A DNA stretch of 64,000 nucleotides from Myxococcota bacterium (GCA_028277885.1 JANQFK010000029.1:62001-126000), one strand, 5' to 3'; shown: positions 42,747 through 51,833, numbered from the stretch's first letter. Notes: generated by a model from the letters alone, not told the origin. A program made the numbers and translations.

Positions 42747-43702
42747 GGGCTCTCCTCTCGCGCGTGGGCCTCGGGATCCCCGAAGAACTGGCGCATCCAG
42801 CGGCGGTAGAGCCCGAGGGCCCCGTCGCCGTCGCACAGCGCCGGCCGCTCCCAGTAGCGCTTGTGCTCCCAGATCTGGATGTCCTGCTCCATCTGGTGCT
42901 CGAGGTCGCGGATCAGCGCGGCGCCGAGCTTGCGGGTCGCCGCGGGGTCGCCGTTCGAGCGGATGCTGTAGGCGAAGCTCACGTCGGTGTGCTCCTCGTC
43001 GATGGGCGTGGCCGTGTTCATCATCAGCGCCTCGGCGCCGCCGTGGACGCGCACCACCTGGAAGGCCGGCCCGTAGTCGGTGGTGTCGATGCCGCCGTGG
43101 CGCCCCGAGCCCATCTTCATGCGCGAGCGGCAGCGCAGCACGTGGCCGTCGATCTCCGCGTCCGTGTCGGGGATCTCGTGGGTGCCGTGGACGTACTTGA
43201 AGTGGGCCTGGTCCACGGCGTTCTCGTTCATGTCGAGCCAGCGGCTGCGCACCTCCCAGTGGCGCACCTCGAAGGGGCTCCACTCCTCGGAGCCGATCTC
43301 GGGCAGCTCCGGGATCTCCCACTCGGGAGCGCGGCCCTCGGCGTCGTGGTGGACGAGGAGCAGGCCGTTGCGCTCCATGAGCGTCCAGGCGTGGATCCGG
43401 GCCTTGGGGGGGATCTTCTTCGCGTAGGGGATGTCGACGCAGCGGCCGTCGCCATCCCACAGCCAGGCGTGGAAGGGGCAGCGCAGGCCCGTGCCCTCCA
43501 CCCGGCCGCCGTGGCCCAGGTGGGCGCCCAGATGCGGGCAATGGGCGTCGAGCAGGTGGGCGTCTCCGGCCTCGTCCCGGAACAGCACCAGCTCGCGACC
43601 GAAGCGGTGCAGCGCACGCACCTCGCCGGGCGCGAGCTCCGACGCGTAGGCGACCCGGAACCAGCCGTTCGGGTACGCGGGGTAGGGGAAGCGCCCGCTC
43701 AT
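42743..43702 (-). CDS. Rieske non-heme iron oxygenase, Ksh-like (copy 2)
   Basis: 319 residues, paralogous to the protein at 27440 and easily aligned with it. Rieske ligands CPHLGAHLG and CPFHAW; mononuclear iron site ENAVDQAHFKYVHG; helix EQDIQIWEHK. The substrate-facing half is less conserved between the copies (HGGIDTTDYGPAFQ here), so the two probably act on different intermediates. It is embedded between an acyl-CoA dehydrogenase and an amidohydrolase with ATGA and GTGA overlaps on either side. No reductase is nearby. Confidence 0.88.
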   Translation of the reverse strand: MSGRFPYPAYPNGWFRVAYASELAPGEVRALHRFGRELVLFRDEAGDAHLLDAHCPHLGAHLGHGGRVEGTGLRCPFHAWLWDGDGRCVDIPYAKKIPPKARIHAWTLMERNGLLLVHHDAEGRAPEWEIPELPEIGSEEWSPFEVRHWEVRSRWLDMNENAVDQAHFKYVHGTHEIPDTDAEIDGHVLRCRSRMKMGSGRHGGIDTTDYGPAFQVVRVHGGAEALMMNTATPIDEEHTDVSFAYSIRSNGDPAATRKLGAALIRDLEHQMEQDIQIWEHKRYWERPALCDGDGALGLYRRWMRQFFGDPEAHAREESP

Positions 43703-44886
43703 CGCGGCATCCCCAGCACGCGCCGGGCGATGATGTTGCGCTGCACCTCCGAGGTGCCGGCGTAGATGGTGGCGGCCCGGGACCAGAGCAGCTCGTGGCA
43801 CCAGTGGCCGTCGTCCACCGCCGCCGCGTTGCCCCGGGGCACGAGTCCGGCCGGACCCAGGATCTCCACCGCGGCGTCCTTCATGCGCTGGTCGAGCTCG
43901 CTCCAGGCGAGCTTGAGGGTGGAGCCCTCGGGCCCCGGGATGCCGGTCCGCTCCAGTGCGGCCGCGCTGCGGTAGGCCGACATGCGCAGGATCATCAGCT
44001 CGGTCTCGAACTGGGCGAGCTTCTGGCGCACCAGCGGGTCGTCGGCCGCGACCCCGTCGCCGCGGGGCGTGCGCCGGGCGAGGTCCACGAGGAGCTCGAG
44101 CTCGGACTCGAGGCGGGCGTGCTGGGCCGAGGAGCCGCGCTCGAAGGAGAGCGTGGTGATGACCACGTCCCAGCCCCCGTGGAGCTCGCCCACCAGGTTC
44201 TCCCGGGGCACCCCGACCTCGTCGAAGAACACCTGGTTGAACCAGGCCTCGCCGGTCATCTCGCGCAGCGGCTGGATCGAGATGCCCGGGCTCCGCATGT
44301 CCACCAGCAGCATCGAGAGGCCGGCGTGGCGGGCGGCCTCGGGATCCGTGCGCACCACCAGCAGGCACCAGTCGGCGTGCTGGGCGAAGCTGGTCCAGAT
44401 CTTCTGGCCCGTCACGACGATCTCGTGGCCGCGCAGCTCGCCCCGGGTGCGCAGGGAGGCCAGGTCCGAGCCCGCACCGGGCTCCGAGAAGCCCTGGCAC
44501 CAGAGCTCCTCGCCGGCCAGGATGCGGGCCAGGTGGCGCTCCTTCTGGGCGCGGGTGCCGTGGGCCACCAGCGTGGGCCCGACCAGGTGGATCCCCACCG
44601 AGAGCAGGATGACGTCCGGCGCCCGGGCCCGGGCGTACTCCTCGTGGAAGATCACGCTCTCGGTCACCGAGGCGCCGCGGCCGCCGGCCTCGATGGGCCA
44701 GTCGAGGCCGGCCCAGCCGCCGTCGTAGAGCTTGCGCTGCCATGCCTTGGCGAAGGCGACGCGCTCCTCGGCGGCGTCGGGCTCGGGATGGGCCGGCGTG
44801 CCCCGGCCCTCCGGGAGGTTCGCGCGCAGCCAGCTCCGCACCTCTTCGCGGAAGCGCGCCTGCTCGGGGGTGTCTCGCAGCTCCAT
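43699..44886 (-). CDS. Acyl-CoA dehydrogenase (copy 2)
   Basis: 395 residues, complete. FAD and substrate motifs are GFSEPGAGSDLASLRT and VTGQKIWTSFAQHAD, followed by the helical C-terminal domain ending with the conserved AGTSEVQRNIIARRVLG. The 'WPIEAGGRGAS' region and the length fit enzymes that act on branched or steroid-type CoA esters (FadE-like). It introduces a double bond alpha-beta to a CoA ester. ATGA overlap with the Rieske gene downstream; the MFS gene ends 36 bases upstream. Confidence 0.9.
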   Translation of the reverse strand: MELRDTPEQARFREEVRSWLRANLPEGRGTPAHPEPDAAEERVAFAKAWQRKLYDGGWAGLDWPIEAGGRGASVTESVIFHEEYARARAPDVILLSVGIHLVGPTLVAHGTRAQKERHLARILAGEELWCQGFSEPGAGSDLASLRTRGELRGHEIVVTGQKIWTSFAQHADWCLLVVRTDPEAARHAGLSMLLVDMRSPGISIQPLREMTGEAWFNQVFFDEVGVPRENLVGELHGGWDVVITTLSFERGSSAQHARLESELELLVDLARRTPRGDGVAADDPLVRQKLAQFETELMILRMSAYRSAAALERTGIPGPEGSTLKLAWSELDQRMKDAAVEILGPAGLVPRGNAAAVDDGHWCHELLWSRAATIYAGTSEVQRNIIARRVLGMPR

Positions 44887-44922
44887 GGGGACCTCACGAG
44901 CCTCGCGTCGAGGCCGGCTTCG

Positions 44923-46176
44923 TCATCCTATCACTCCCGCCGGGCTCCCGAGGCCGCTGCGCGGCGCGACGCCCTCCACGCGCACGGCGAGCAGCGCCAG
45001 CAGCCCGCAGGCGTTGGCGAGGGCGAACACCGCGAAGGCCGGCGCGTAGCCGCCCGTGGCGTCGAAGACCGCGCCGGCGAAGATCGGGCCCAGCGCCCCG
45101 CCCGGCAGCAGGGTCACCATCAGGGCGCCGTAGATGCGCGCCAGGTGGCGCACCCCGAAGCACTCCGCCACGACGAGGGGCAGCACGACGTTCTCCGCCG
45201 CGGTGGCGAGGCCGTGGGCCACCAGGAAGACCGGCAGCAGGAGCGGGCTCTCGGCGAACAGCAGCAGCACCGAGGCGGTGGTGAGGAGCGCGAAGTCGAG
45301 GCGCAGGGCGACGCGGGTGGAGAGGCGGTCCGCCAGGGCGCCCACGCCCAGCTTGCTCGCGATCCCGAGCCCGACGGCGAGCCCGAAGCCGAGGGCGGCG
45401 CGCTCGTCCGAGTAGCCGAGGTCGCTCAGGTAGGCGATCAGGTGCTGGTTCACCGCGATGAAGTAGAGGTAGAAGGTGAACAGCACGAAGGCGAGGATCC
45501 AGAAGGTGCGCGTGCGCAGCGCCTCGCCGAGGCCGAGCTCGGGCCGGGGCTCGCGCGGCGGGGCGGCGCGGGCGCCGGGCGCGGCGGGCCGCGGCCGGTG
45601 GCCCCGCGGCGGCTCGCGCACCCCGAGGGCCGCGAAGGGAAGGATCGTCACCACCGCCAGAACCCCGATCCAGACCAGTGCGTCGCGCCAGGAGCTGCGC
45701 GCCGCGAGCGCCACTGCGAGCACCGGCACCGCGGCCCCGCCCAGGTTCGAGCCGCTGTAGATCAGGCCCAGGGCGAGACCCCGGCCGCGCTCCACCCAGC
45801 GCGACGCGATGGCGCCCACCGGGATGTCGCCCACCCCGGTGAGGGAGACGCCCAGCAGGAAGCTGATCCCGTAGAAGGCCCAAAGGCTCTGCATGTGGGC
45901 GAACAGCCAGAAGGTGGCGCCCAGCAGCAGCACCGCGCCCGAGAGCACGCGGCGCACGCCGATGCGCTCGGTCGCCAGGCCCACCAGAGGCGCCGCCAGC
46001 GCGTAGCCGAGCAGGAGCGGCAGGCTCGAGGCCGCGTAGGCGGTGCGCGACCACTCGAACTCGGAGACGATGTTCTTGAGGGTCGCGCCGAACACGTAGG
46101 AGCAGCCCAGGCCGAGCTGGCAGACGAGGCAGCTCAGCAGCACGAGCCGCGCGCCGCGGGGGAGGGTCTCGCTCAC
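44923..46176 (-). CDS. MFS transporter, monocarboxylate-type
   Basis: 417 residues with about 12 hydrophobic helices. A charged central loop (about 195-230, GHRPRPAAPGARAA) separates the two halves, and the loop motif ATERIGVRRVLSG matches the conserved MFS loop between helices 2 and 3. The pattern resembles monocarboxylate or oxalate/formate-type members. It probably imports the acid substrate of the operon, or exports a product. GTG 46176 overlaps the CaiB stop (GTGA). Confidence 0.85.
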   Translation of the reverse strand: MSETLPRGARLVLLSCLVCQLGLGCSYVFGATLKNIVSEFEWSRTAYAASSLPLLLGYALAAPLVGLATERIGVRRVLSGAVLLLGATFWLFAHMQSLWAFYGISFLLGVSLTGVGDIPVGAIASRWVERGRGLALGLIYSGSNLGGAAVPVLAVALAARSSWRDALVWIGVLAVVTILPFAALGVREPPRGHRPRPAAPGARAAPPREPRPELGLGEALRTRTFWILAFVLFTFYLYFIAVNQHLIAYLSDLGYSDERAALGFGLAVGLGIASKLGVGALADRLSTRVALRLDFALLTTASVLLLFAESPLLLPVFLVAHGLATAAENVVLPLVVAECFGVRHLARIYGALMVTLLPGGALGPIFAGAVFDATGGYAPAFAVFALANACGLLALLAVRVEGVAPRSGLGSPAGVIG

Positions 46177-47381
46177 GCCACCACTCCCGCCTCGCGCAGG
46201 CCGTCGATCTCCTCGGCGGAGAGCCCGAGGATCCCGCCGAGGACCGCCTCGTCGTCGGCGCCGAGGTCCGGCCCCGGCCGCCGCACCTCGCCCGGACACG
46301 CCGAGAGCCGGAATCCGCAGCGCTCGAGGGGCACCTCTCCCAGGTGCGGGTGGGGGGCCCGGACGAAGTGGCCGCGGTGGGCGAGCTGGGGATCCCGCTC
46401 GAGGTCCTCGACGTCCTGCACCAGCCCCGCCTCGACGCCCGCCGCCTGGAGGCGGCGCATCAGCTCCGGCCCGTCCTGGCCGCGGGTCCACGCGGCGAGC
46501 CGGGCCTCGAGCTCGTCCTGGTGGGAGCGACGCTCCGCGAGCGCGGCGAGGTGCGGCGCCCGGGCCCACTCCGGGGAGCCCATGGCGACGACCAGGGCCT
46601 CCCACTGGCGATCGTCGAAGACCGCGATGGCGACCCAGCGGTCCTCTCCCCGCACCGGGAACACGCCGTGGGGGGCGGCCACGGGGTCGCGGTTCCCGCA
46701 GCGCGTCGGGCTCTCCGCGCCGGCGCTCTCGCGCACGATCATCTCCGAGAGGCTGTAGACCCCGCACTCGATCTGTGAGACGTCGACGAAGCGGCCGCGG
46801 CCGGTGCGGCGCCGCTCGAGGAGCGCCGCCGCGATGGCGAGGGCGACGTAGCGCGGGGAGAGCGAGTCCGTGATGGTGCCGTAGGGGCCGTGGGCCTCGC
46901 GGTCCGGCCATCCCGTCAGGTGGTTGAAGCCCGCGATGGCGGAGCCCTGGCCGCCGAAGCCCGGGTAGCCGCGCTGGGGGCCGGTCTGGCCGAACAGGCA
47001 GCCGCTCACCATCACCAGGTCCGGCCGCGCCTCGCGCAGCGTCTCCCAGTCGAGCTGCCAGCGCGCCATCACGCCCGGGGCGAAGTTCTCGAGCACGACG
47101 TCGGCCCAGTCCACCAGCCGGCGGGCGAGGGCGCGGGCCTCGGGCCGGGAGAGGTCGAGGCGCACGCTCTGCTTGTCGGCGTTCAGGGCCACGAACATCG
47201 GCGAGGCGTCGAGGCCGCCGGCCTCGGCGGGTGCACGGAACAGCGCACGCAGGAAGTCGGGCCGCCGCGCGGACTCGATGCGGATCACCCGAGCCCCGTG
47301 CTCGGCGAAGTACCGGGTCGCCAGGGGCCCGGCCGCGCCCGCCCCGAGCTCGAGGATCTTCGTGTCCTCGAAGAGCGGCAC
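46173..47381 (-). CDS. CaiB/BaiF-type (family III) CoA-transferase, catalytic-type subunit
   Basis: 402 residues. N-terminal KILELGAGAAGPLATRYFAE, VRLDLSRPEAR, the Gly-rich SGCLFGQTGPQRGYPGFGGQ and the helix start GTITDSLSPRY, where the Asp fits the family's catalytic residue that forms the enzyme-CoA anhydride. A GRGRFVDVSQIEC strand follows. The adjacent paralogue, five bases upstream, lacks this Asp, so the pair may act as a heteromer, as in benzylsuccinate CoA-transferase. It transfers CoA between carboxylates without ATP. Confidence 0.87.
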   Translation of the reverse strand: MPLFEDTKILELGAGAAGPLATRYFAEHGARVIRIESARRPDFLRALFRAPAEAGGLDASPMFVALNADKQSVRLDLSRPEARALARRLVDWADVVLENFAPGVMARWQLDWETLREARPDLVMVSGCLFGQTGPQRGYPGFGGQGSAIAGFNHLTGWPDREAHGPYGTITDSLSPRYVALAIAAALLERRRTGRGRFVDVSQIECGVYSLSEMIVRESAGAESPTRCGNRDPVAAPHGVFPVRGEDRWVAIAVFDDRQWEALVVAMGSPEWARAPHLAALAERRSHQDELEARLAAWTRGQDGPELMRRLQAAGVEAGLVQDVEDLERDPQLAHRGHFVRAPHPHLGEVPLERCGFRLSACPGEVRRPGPDLGADDEAVLGGILGLSAEEIDGLREAGVVA

Positions 47382-47386
47382 GGCGC

Positions 47387-48598
47387 CTACACGACCCCCG
47401 CCTCGCGCAGCCGCGCCAGCTCCGCCTCGCCCACGCCGAGGGCGCCGTACACCTCGGCGTTGTGCTCGCCGATGCCGGGCGCGGGGCGCCGCACGCGCAC
47501 GGCGCGGTCCTCGGTGCGGGCGAAGGAGTCCGGATGCTCGAGGCAGGCGCCGAGGCGCGGCTGCTCGACGCGCACGAAGTGCTCCCGCGCCCGCAGCTGG
47601 CGGTGCTCGAGGATCTCCCGGGCGTCGTTGCACGGCGCCAGCAGGATGCGGCGCGCGAGGGCCTCCTCGTAGAGCTCCCGCATGGTGCGGGTGCGGAAGA
47701 AGGAACCGAAGGCCTCCTCGAAGGCCGCGACCTCGGCCGGGGCGAGCCGTCGCGGGTCGAACTCCCGCCAGTCGGTGTCGCGCAGCCAGACCGGCGCCGC
47801 CCCGCACTCGGTCATCCACTCCACGGTCGCGACGAGGTTCGGGATGCGGGCCGCGCCGCCGCGCAGCCCGAAGCTCACCCAGCCGTCCTTGCACGCCCAG
47901 ATCTCCCGGGTGGACCCGATGCGAGCGCCGGCGCGCCGGGGCTTGCGTCCGCTCGCGGCCGCGACGGCGACGCCGCCGAGCAGGGTCTGGAGCTGGCACT
48001 CCTGGAGGGACACGTCCACGCGCTGGCCGCGCCCCGTGGCCTCCCGGTGGTGCAGCGCCATCACGATGCCGAGGGCCGCCTCGGGGGCGGCGTGGTGGTA
48101 GGCGGTGGGCAGGCTGCAGCGCACGGGGGGCCGGTCGGGATCGCCGGTGAGGGCGAGGTTGCCCCCCATGGCGACCGCCACCAGGTCGCGGCCGCGATAC
48201 GTTGCGTGGGGACCGTCGGCGCCGAAGGGCGTGATGCGGGCGAGAATCAGGCCCGGGAAGGCGGCGTGGAGCCGCTCCCAGCCCAGCCCGAGGGCGTCCC
48301 CGCGGTCCGGCGGGAAGCTGTCCAGCAGCACGTCGGTTCCGGCGAGCAGGCGCTCGAGGAGCCCGCGCCCCGCCTCGCTGGCGATGTCCAGGGTGATGCC
48401 GCGCTTGCTGGTGTTGAGGGCGAGCCAGGCGAGGCTGCGCTCGGGGTCGGCGACGTCGCCCAGGAACGGTCCGCGGCGATCGGGATCGCCGCCGGGCGGC
48501 TCGAGCTTCAACACGTCCGCGCCCAGGTCGCCGAGGATCTTCCCGGCCAGGAAGCCGGGCTCTCCGGTCAGGTCGAGGACGCGGACGGCGTCGAGCAC
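47387..48598 (-). CDS. CaiB/BaiF-type CoA-transferase, apparently lacking the catalytic Asp
   Basis: 403 residues, paralogous to the gene downstream. Shared blocks are RVLDLTGEPGFLAGKILGDL, GITLDIASEAGRGLLERLL, ITPFGADGP and TGRGQRVDVSLQEC. Counting back from the TGRG anchor, the position of the catalytic Asp in its partner is Tyr here (PTAYHHAAPEAA). That suggests a structural or CoA-binding subunit of a heteromeric transferase. Alternatively another residue serves. GTG 48598; operator site 3 lies 50 bases upstream. It leads the six-gene minus-strand operon that continues with its partner, the MFS transporter, acyl-CoA dehydrogenase, Rieske oxygenase and amidohydrolase. Confidence 0.85.
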   Translation of the reverse strand: MLDAVRVLDLTGEPGFLAGKILGDLGADVLKLEPPGGDPDRRGPFLGDVADPERSLAWLALNTSKRGITLDIASEAGRGLLERLLAGTDVLLDSFPPDRGDALGLGWERLHAAFPGLILARITPFGADGPHATYRGRDLVAVAMGGNLALTGDPDRPPVRCSLPTAYHHAAPEAALGIVMALHHREATGRGQRVDVSLQECQLQTLLGGVAVAAASGRKPRRAGARIGSTREIWACKDGWVSFGLRGGAARIPNLVATVEWMTECGAAPVWLRDTDWREFDPRRLAPAEVAAFEEAFGSFFRTRTMRELYEEALARRILLAPCNDAREILEHRQLRAREHFVRVEQPRLGACLEHPDSFARTEDRAVRVRRPAPGIGEHNAEVYGALGVGEAELARLREAGVV

Positions 48599-48647
48599 GC
48601 GTGGGGCTCCCGAGGCCTCTCGGGGTCGCCCAGGGCCTCTGGAGGCG

Positions 48648-48668
48648 ATTCTAACACTCCGTCAGATT
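48648..48668. promoter_or_regulatory. TCTGAC operator, site 3
   Basis: Arms ATTCTAAC and GTCAGATT around ACTCC: the right arm is exact and the left has two changes. It lies between the divergent CaiB operon and the SDR gene. The left arm contains a minus-strand -10-like TAGAAT and the right arm falls on the plus-strand -35 region. Confidence 0.6.
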
Positions 48669-48684
48669 TTTCCGCCGCCCGTGA

Positions 48685-48690
48685 TACCCT
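48685..48690 (+). promoter_or_regulatory. -10-like TACCCT before the SDR gene
   Basis: TACCCT ends eight bases before the GTG start, with no ribosome-binding site between, similar to aroK and three other genes in the window. The match to consensus is weak. Confidence 0.35.
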
Positions 48691-48698
48691 CGCCGGGC

Positions 48699-49484
48699 GT
48701 GCGCGTTCCCCAGCTCTTCGACCTGTCGGGCCGGACCGCCCTCGTGACGGGCGGCGGACGCGGCATCGGCCGTCACGTGGCGCTGGGCCTGGCCGAGGCG
48801 GGGGCCGACGTGCTCGTCGCGTCCCGCAAGCGCGAGGCCTGCGAGGCCACCGCCAAGGAGATCGAGGCCCGGGGTCGGCGGAGCCGGGCCCTCGAGCTCG
48901 ACCTGCGGCGCCCCGAGTCCATCGAGGGGCTGGTCCAGGGCGCCCTCGCCGAGACCGAGCGCCTCGACGTGCTGGTCAACAACGCGGGCTTCGCCTGGGG
49001 CGAGCCGGTCCTCGAGCACTCCCTCGAGGGCTGGGACCGGGTCTTCGACGTCAACGTGCGCGGCCTGTTCCTGCTCACCCAGCGCGTAGCGGCCCACATG
49101 AAGGAGCGCGGCGGCGGATCCATCGTGAACGTCAGCTCCATCTCCGGGATGCGCGGGGCCGGCGACGCCGACGAGCCCGCCGTCGCCTACGCGGCGAGCA
49201 AGGGCGCCGTGAACGCCCTCACCCGGGACCTGGCGGTGAAGCTCGCGCCCTGGGGCATCCGGGTGAACGCCATCGCGCCCGGGCCGTTCCTCACGGACAT
49301 GATGAACCACATCCGTCACGACGAGGGTCGGCTGCGCGAGCTCCAGGCCCGCATCCCCCTGGGCCGCTGCGGCGAGGAGGACGACGTCAAGGGAGCCGCG
49401 GTCTTCCTCGCCGGGCCGGCGGCCGCCTACGTGACGGGCCACGTGCTGGTCGTGGACGGGGGCTGGCTGGTCGCCGCCCGCTAG
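48699..49484 (+). CDS. Short-chain dehydrogenase/reductase, FabG-like
   Basis: 261 residues. NAD(P) motif TGGGRGIG, NNAG (VLVNNAGFAWG), catalytic Ser in NVSSISG and YxxxK in YAASKGAVNAL; the C-terminus VTGHVLVVDGGW is typical of FabG-like SDRs. It reduces or oxidises a hydroxyl/keto pair, probably on a CoA ester or ring. GTG 48699 seems leaderless. It is divergent from the CaiB operon and shares operator site 3. The following PEP-CTERM gene starts 73 bases later and is probably unrelated in function. Confidence 0.92.
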   Translation: MRVPQLFDLSGRTALVTGGGRGIGRHVALGLAEAGADVLVASRKREACEATAKEIEARGRRSRALELDLRRPESIEGLVQGALAETERLDVLVNNAGFAWGEPVLEHSLEGWDRVFDVNVRGLFLLTQRVAAHMKERGGGSIVNVSSISGMRGAGDADEPAVAYAASKGAVNALTRDLAVKLAPWGIRVNAIAPGPFLTDMMNHIRHDEGRLRELQARIPLGRCGEEDDVKGAAVFLAGPAAAYVTGHVLVVDGGWLVAAR

Positions 49485-49557
49485 GCCGCCGGGCCTGCCA
49501 CGCGAGGGGCCCCCACGCCCACTTCCACGACGGGAAGGCGGATGCGAGGACGCGCCG

Positions 49558-50352
49558 ATGCCTTCTCGTCCCCTCCGTCTCGCGGTGGTCTGTCTGCTGC
49601 TCGGCCTCGGGGGCCCGGACGCCGCCCGTGCGCTCCCCTTCACCGGGAGCCTCTCCTTCTCCCACTTCGAGTTCCTGACTCCGGCCCTGCTCTTCGAGGG
49701 GCCGGGTGGGCCCATCCCGGGCGGAGGGGTCGCGGTCTCGACCCCCGACGCGCTCTCGGGCCTCCAGGACGTCACCGGGTTCACGGGATCGCGGCAGTTC
49801 TTCGGCGGGACCGCCGCGCCGGGAACGCTCTTCGCCTTCCAGATCGAGGGAATCCGCGACGCCGACCTCGCCGGGCCCCCGCTGCGCGGGCCGCTCGCGG
49901 TCCCGGGCCGCTTCGGGTTGAGCTTCACCGCCTTCGCCACCCCGCTGCAGCGGATCGTCCTCGGTGCCCCGCTCACCGAGAACGGCACCCGCGGCCTCGG
50001 CCTGGGTGGCAGCATCGCGCTGGGCCCCATGATCCCTCCCTACGCCGTGGCCCTCGGCTTCTCCGAGTGGACCGTCGGCCAGGCGCGGGTCTCGGGCATC
50101 GTGCCCCGCAGCTTCGCGGGCGGGTTCGCCGGCGCGGTCGTCACCCTCTCGCGGACCGGCTTCGACGCCCGCACCGCCTCGGGGCGCGGCGCCCTGCAGC
50201 TCGTCACGCCGATCCGCGTGGTGCGCGACGGCAGCGTCAGCGGCGCCGCCTTCGCGGTGCTCGACATCGAGTTCGTTCCGGAGCCGGCCTCGGCGCTGCT
50301 GGTCGCCGGAGGCCTCGCGCTGCTCGCCTGGGGGCGGCGCCGGGCCGCCTGA
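49558..50352 (+). CDS. PEP-CTERM exported protein
   Basis: 264 residues: signal peptide (PSRPLRLAVVCLLLGLGG), a Gly/Phe/Thr-rich beta-structured body, and a C-terminal PEP-CTERM sorting signal: VPEPAS, a hydrophobic helix and RRR. Such proteins are recognised by an exosortase (EpsH/XrtA) and are usually linked to exopolysaccharide or biofilm; no exosortase gene lies in the window. The body shows no known domain. The HTTM-domain gene begins 12 bases after the stop, suggesting a shared transcript. Confidence 0.85.
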   Translation: MPSRPLRLAVVCLLLGLGGPDAARALPFTGSLSFSHFEFLTPALLFEGPGGPIPGGGVAVSTPDALSGLQDVTGFTGSRQFFGGTAAPGTLFAFQIEGIRDADLAGPPLRGPLAVPGRFGLSFTAFATPLQRIVLGAPLTENGTRGLGLGGSIALGPMIPPYAVALGFSEWTVGQARVSGIVPRSFAGGFAGAVVTLSRTGFDARTASGRGALQLVTPIRVVRDGSVSGAAFAVLDIEFVPEPASALLVAGGLALLAWGRRRAA

Positions 50353-50364
50353 GCGCCGGCCCCC

Positions 50365-51774
50365 ATGGCCTCCACGCTACGCGGCCTGGTGGCGCTCGAC
50401 CTGCGCGCGCTGGCGGCGCTGCGCATCGGCCTCGGCGGCGCGCTCCTGGTGGATCTGGCCTACCGGGCCCTCGACCTCGAGGCCCACTACACCGACGTGG
50501 GGGTGCTGCCCCGCGCCGCCCTGCCGATCCTGAAGGCCACGCCCGAGACCGCGTGGTCGCTCCACGCACTGGGCGGGGGCCCGGCCTGGCAGGGCCTGCT
50601 GTTCGGCGTGGCGGCGCTCGCCGCGATCGCGCTGGCGCTCGGCTATCGCACCCGGCTCGCGACCGCACTCTCCTGGGGCCTGCTGCTCTCGCTCCATCAC
50701 CGCAACCCCCTGGTGCTGATCGGCGCCGACCTGATGCTGCGCATCCTGCTGTTCTGGCTGCTGCTGCTTCCGGCGGGCGCGCGCTGGTCCCTCGACCGTC
50801 GCGCCGGACGCGTCGCCGGGCCGGGCCCGGGCTCCGTCGCCTCCCTCGCGAGCGCGGGGCTCGTCCTCCAGCTCGTGGCGGTCTACCTCTTCTCGGTCCT
50901 CTTCAAGCTCGCCGAGCCGACCTGGCGGGAGCTCTCGGCCCTGCAGCGCACGCTCGAGGTGGAGGGCGTGGCCACCGGGCTCGGCCGCATGCTCCTGGGC
51001 GCGCCGGAGCTCCTCGCTGCGCTGACCGCCGCGACCCTCGCGCTCGAGGCCGCGGCGGTGGTGGGCCTGCTGGCTCCGTGGGGTGCGGGCCGGGTGCGGC
51101 TCGCGCTCGCCGTCGTGATGATGGCCTTCCACGGGCTCGGGCTCGGGACCACGCTGCGCCTCGGACTGTTTCCCTGGGTGATGGCGCTGGCCTGGGTCCC
51201 GCTGCTGCCGCCCGCCTTCTGGGATCGCTTCTCCACCCCGGGTGAGGGCCGGGAGGCCCCGACGGGCTGGCCCTGGGCGCTGCCGCGCGAGACGCTGGCC
51301 GGCCTCGGCCTGCTCCTCGTGGTCGCCGACAACCTCGTCTCCCTCGACCGCGAGCGCTGGCAGCCACGGGCTCCGCGGGCCTTCGAGGCGGCGGTCGGGG
51401 CCCTCGGCCTGGGGCAGGGCTGGCACCTCTGGGACCGTCCGCTGCCGAACCGCTACTACGTGTTCCCCGCCCGCCTTGCCGACGGCAGCGAGGTGGACCT
51501 GCACCGCGGCGCGCCCCTCGACTGGGAGCGTCCCCGCCGCCGCTCCCGCAACAACCACTGGTGGAAGTACCAGCTGCACCTGAGCCGGGTCTACGGGGAG
51601 CCCCTGCGCCCCCACTACGCGCGTCAGCTGGTGTGGCGCTGGGACCGGGATCGACCGCCCGAGCGGCGCGTCGAGTCCCTCGAGCTCGTCTACGTGGACG
51701 CCCGGGCCGCGGCGCCGCCGGGCCCGCTGCCGCGCCGGCGCCTGTGGGCGGGCAGCGCGGCCTCGCTGCGCTGA
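50365..51774 (+). CDS. HTTM-domain membrane protein
   Basis: 469 residues. About seven to nine hydrophobic helices occupy residues 15-300, consistent with the HTTM (vitamin K-dependent gamma-carboxylase-like) family: LRIGLGGALLVDLAYR at the first helix and LSLHHRNPLVLIGADLMLR with the conserved HHRNP motif. A soluble C-terminal part (about 330-469) follows, rich in Arg and Trp. Bacterial HTTM proteins have unclear roles. Proximity to the PEP-CTERM gene is the only functional hint. Confidence 0.83.
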   Translation: MASTLRGLVALDLRALAALRIGLGGALLVDLAYRALDLEAHYTDVGVLPRAALPILKATPETAWSLHALGGGPAWQGLLFGVAALAAIALALGYRTRLATALSWGLLLSLHHRNPLVLIGADLMLRILLFWLLLLPAGARWSLDRRAGRVAGPGPGSVASLASAGLVLQLVAVYLFSVLFKLAEPTWRELSALQRTLEVEGVATGLGRMLLGAPELLAALTAATLALEAAAVVGLLAPWGAGRVRLALAVVMMAFHGLGLGTTLRLGLFPWVMALAWVPLLPPAFWDRFSTPGEGREAPTGWPWALPRETLAGLGLLLVVADNLVSLDRERWQPRAPRAFEAAVGALGLGQGWHLWDRPLPNRYYVFPARLADGSEVDLHRGAPLDWERPRRRSRNNHWWKYQLHLSRVYGEPLRPHYARQLVWRWDRDRPPERRVESLELVYVDARAAAPPGPLPRRRLWAGSAASLR

Positions 51775-51833
51775 GCGGCGCACCGCGGCGCGGGCGGGCT
51801 ATGGTGGGCCCGCGTCCGCCCGGAGGTCCCCCG

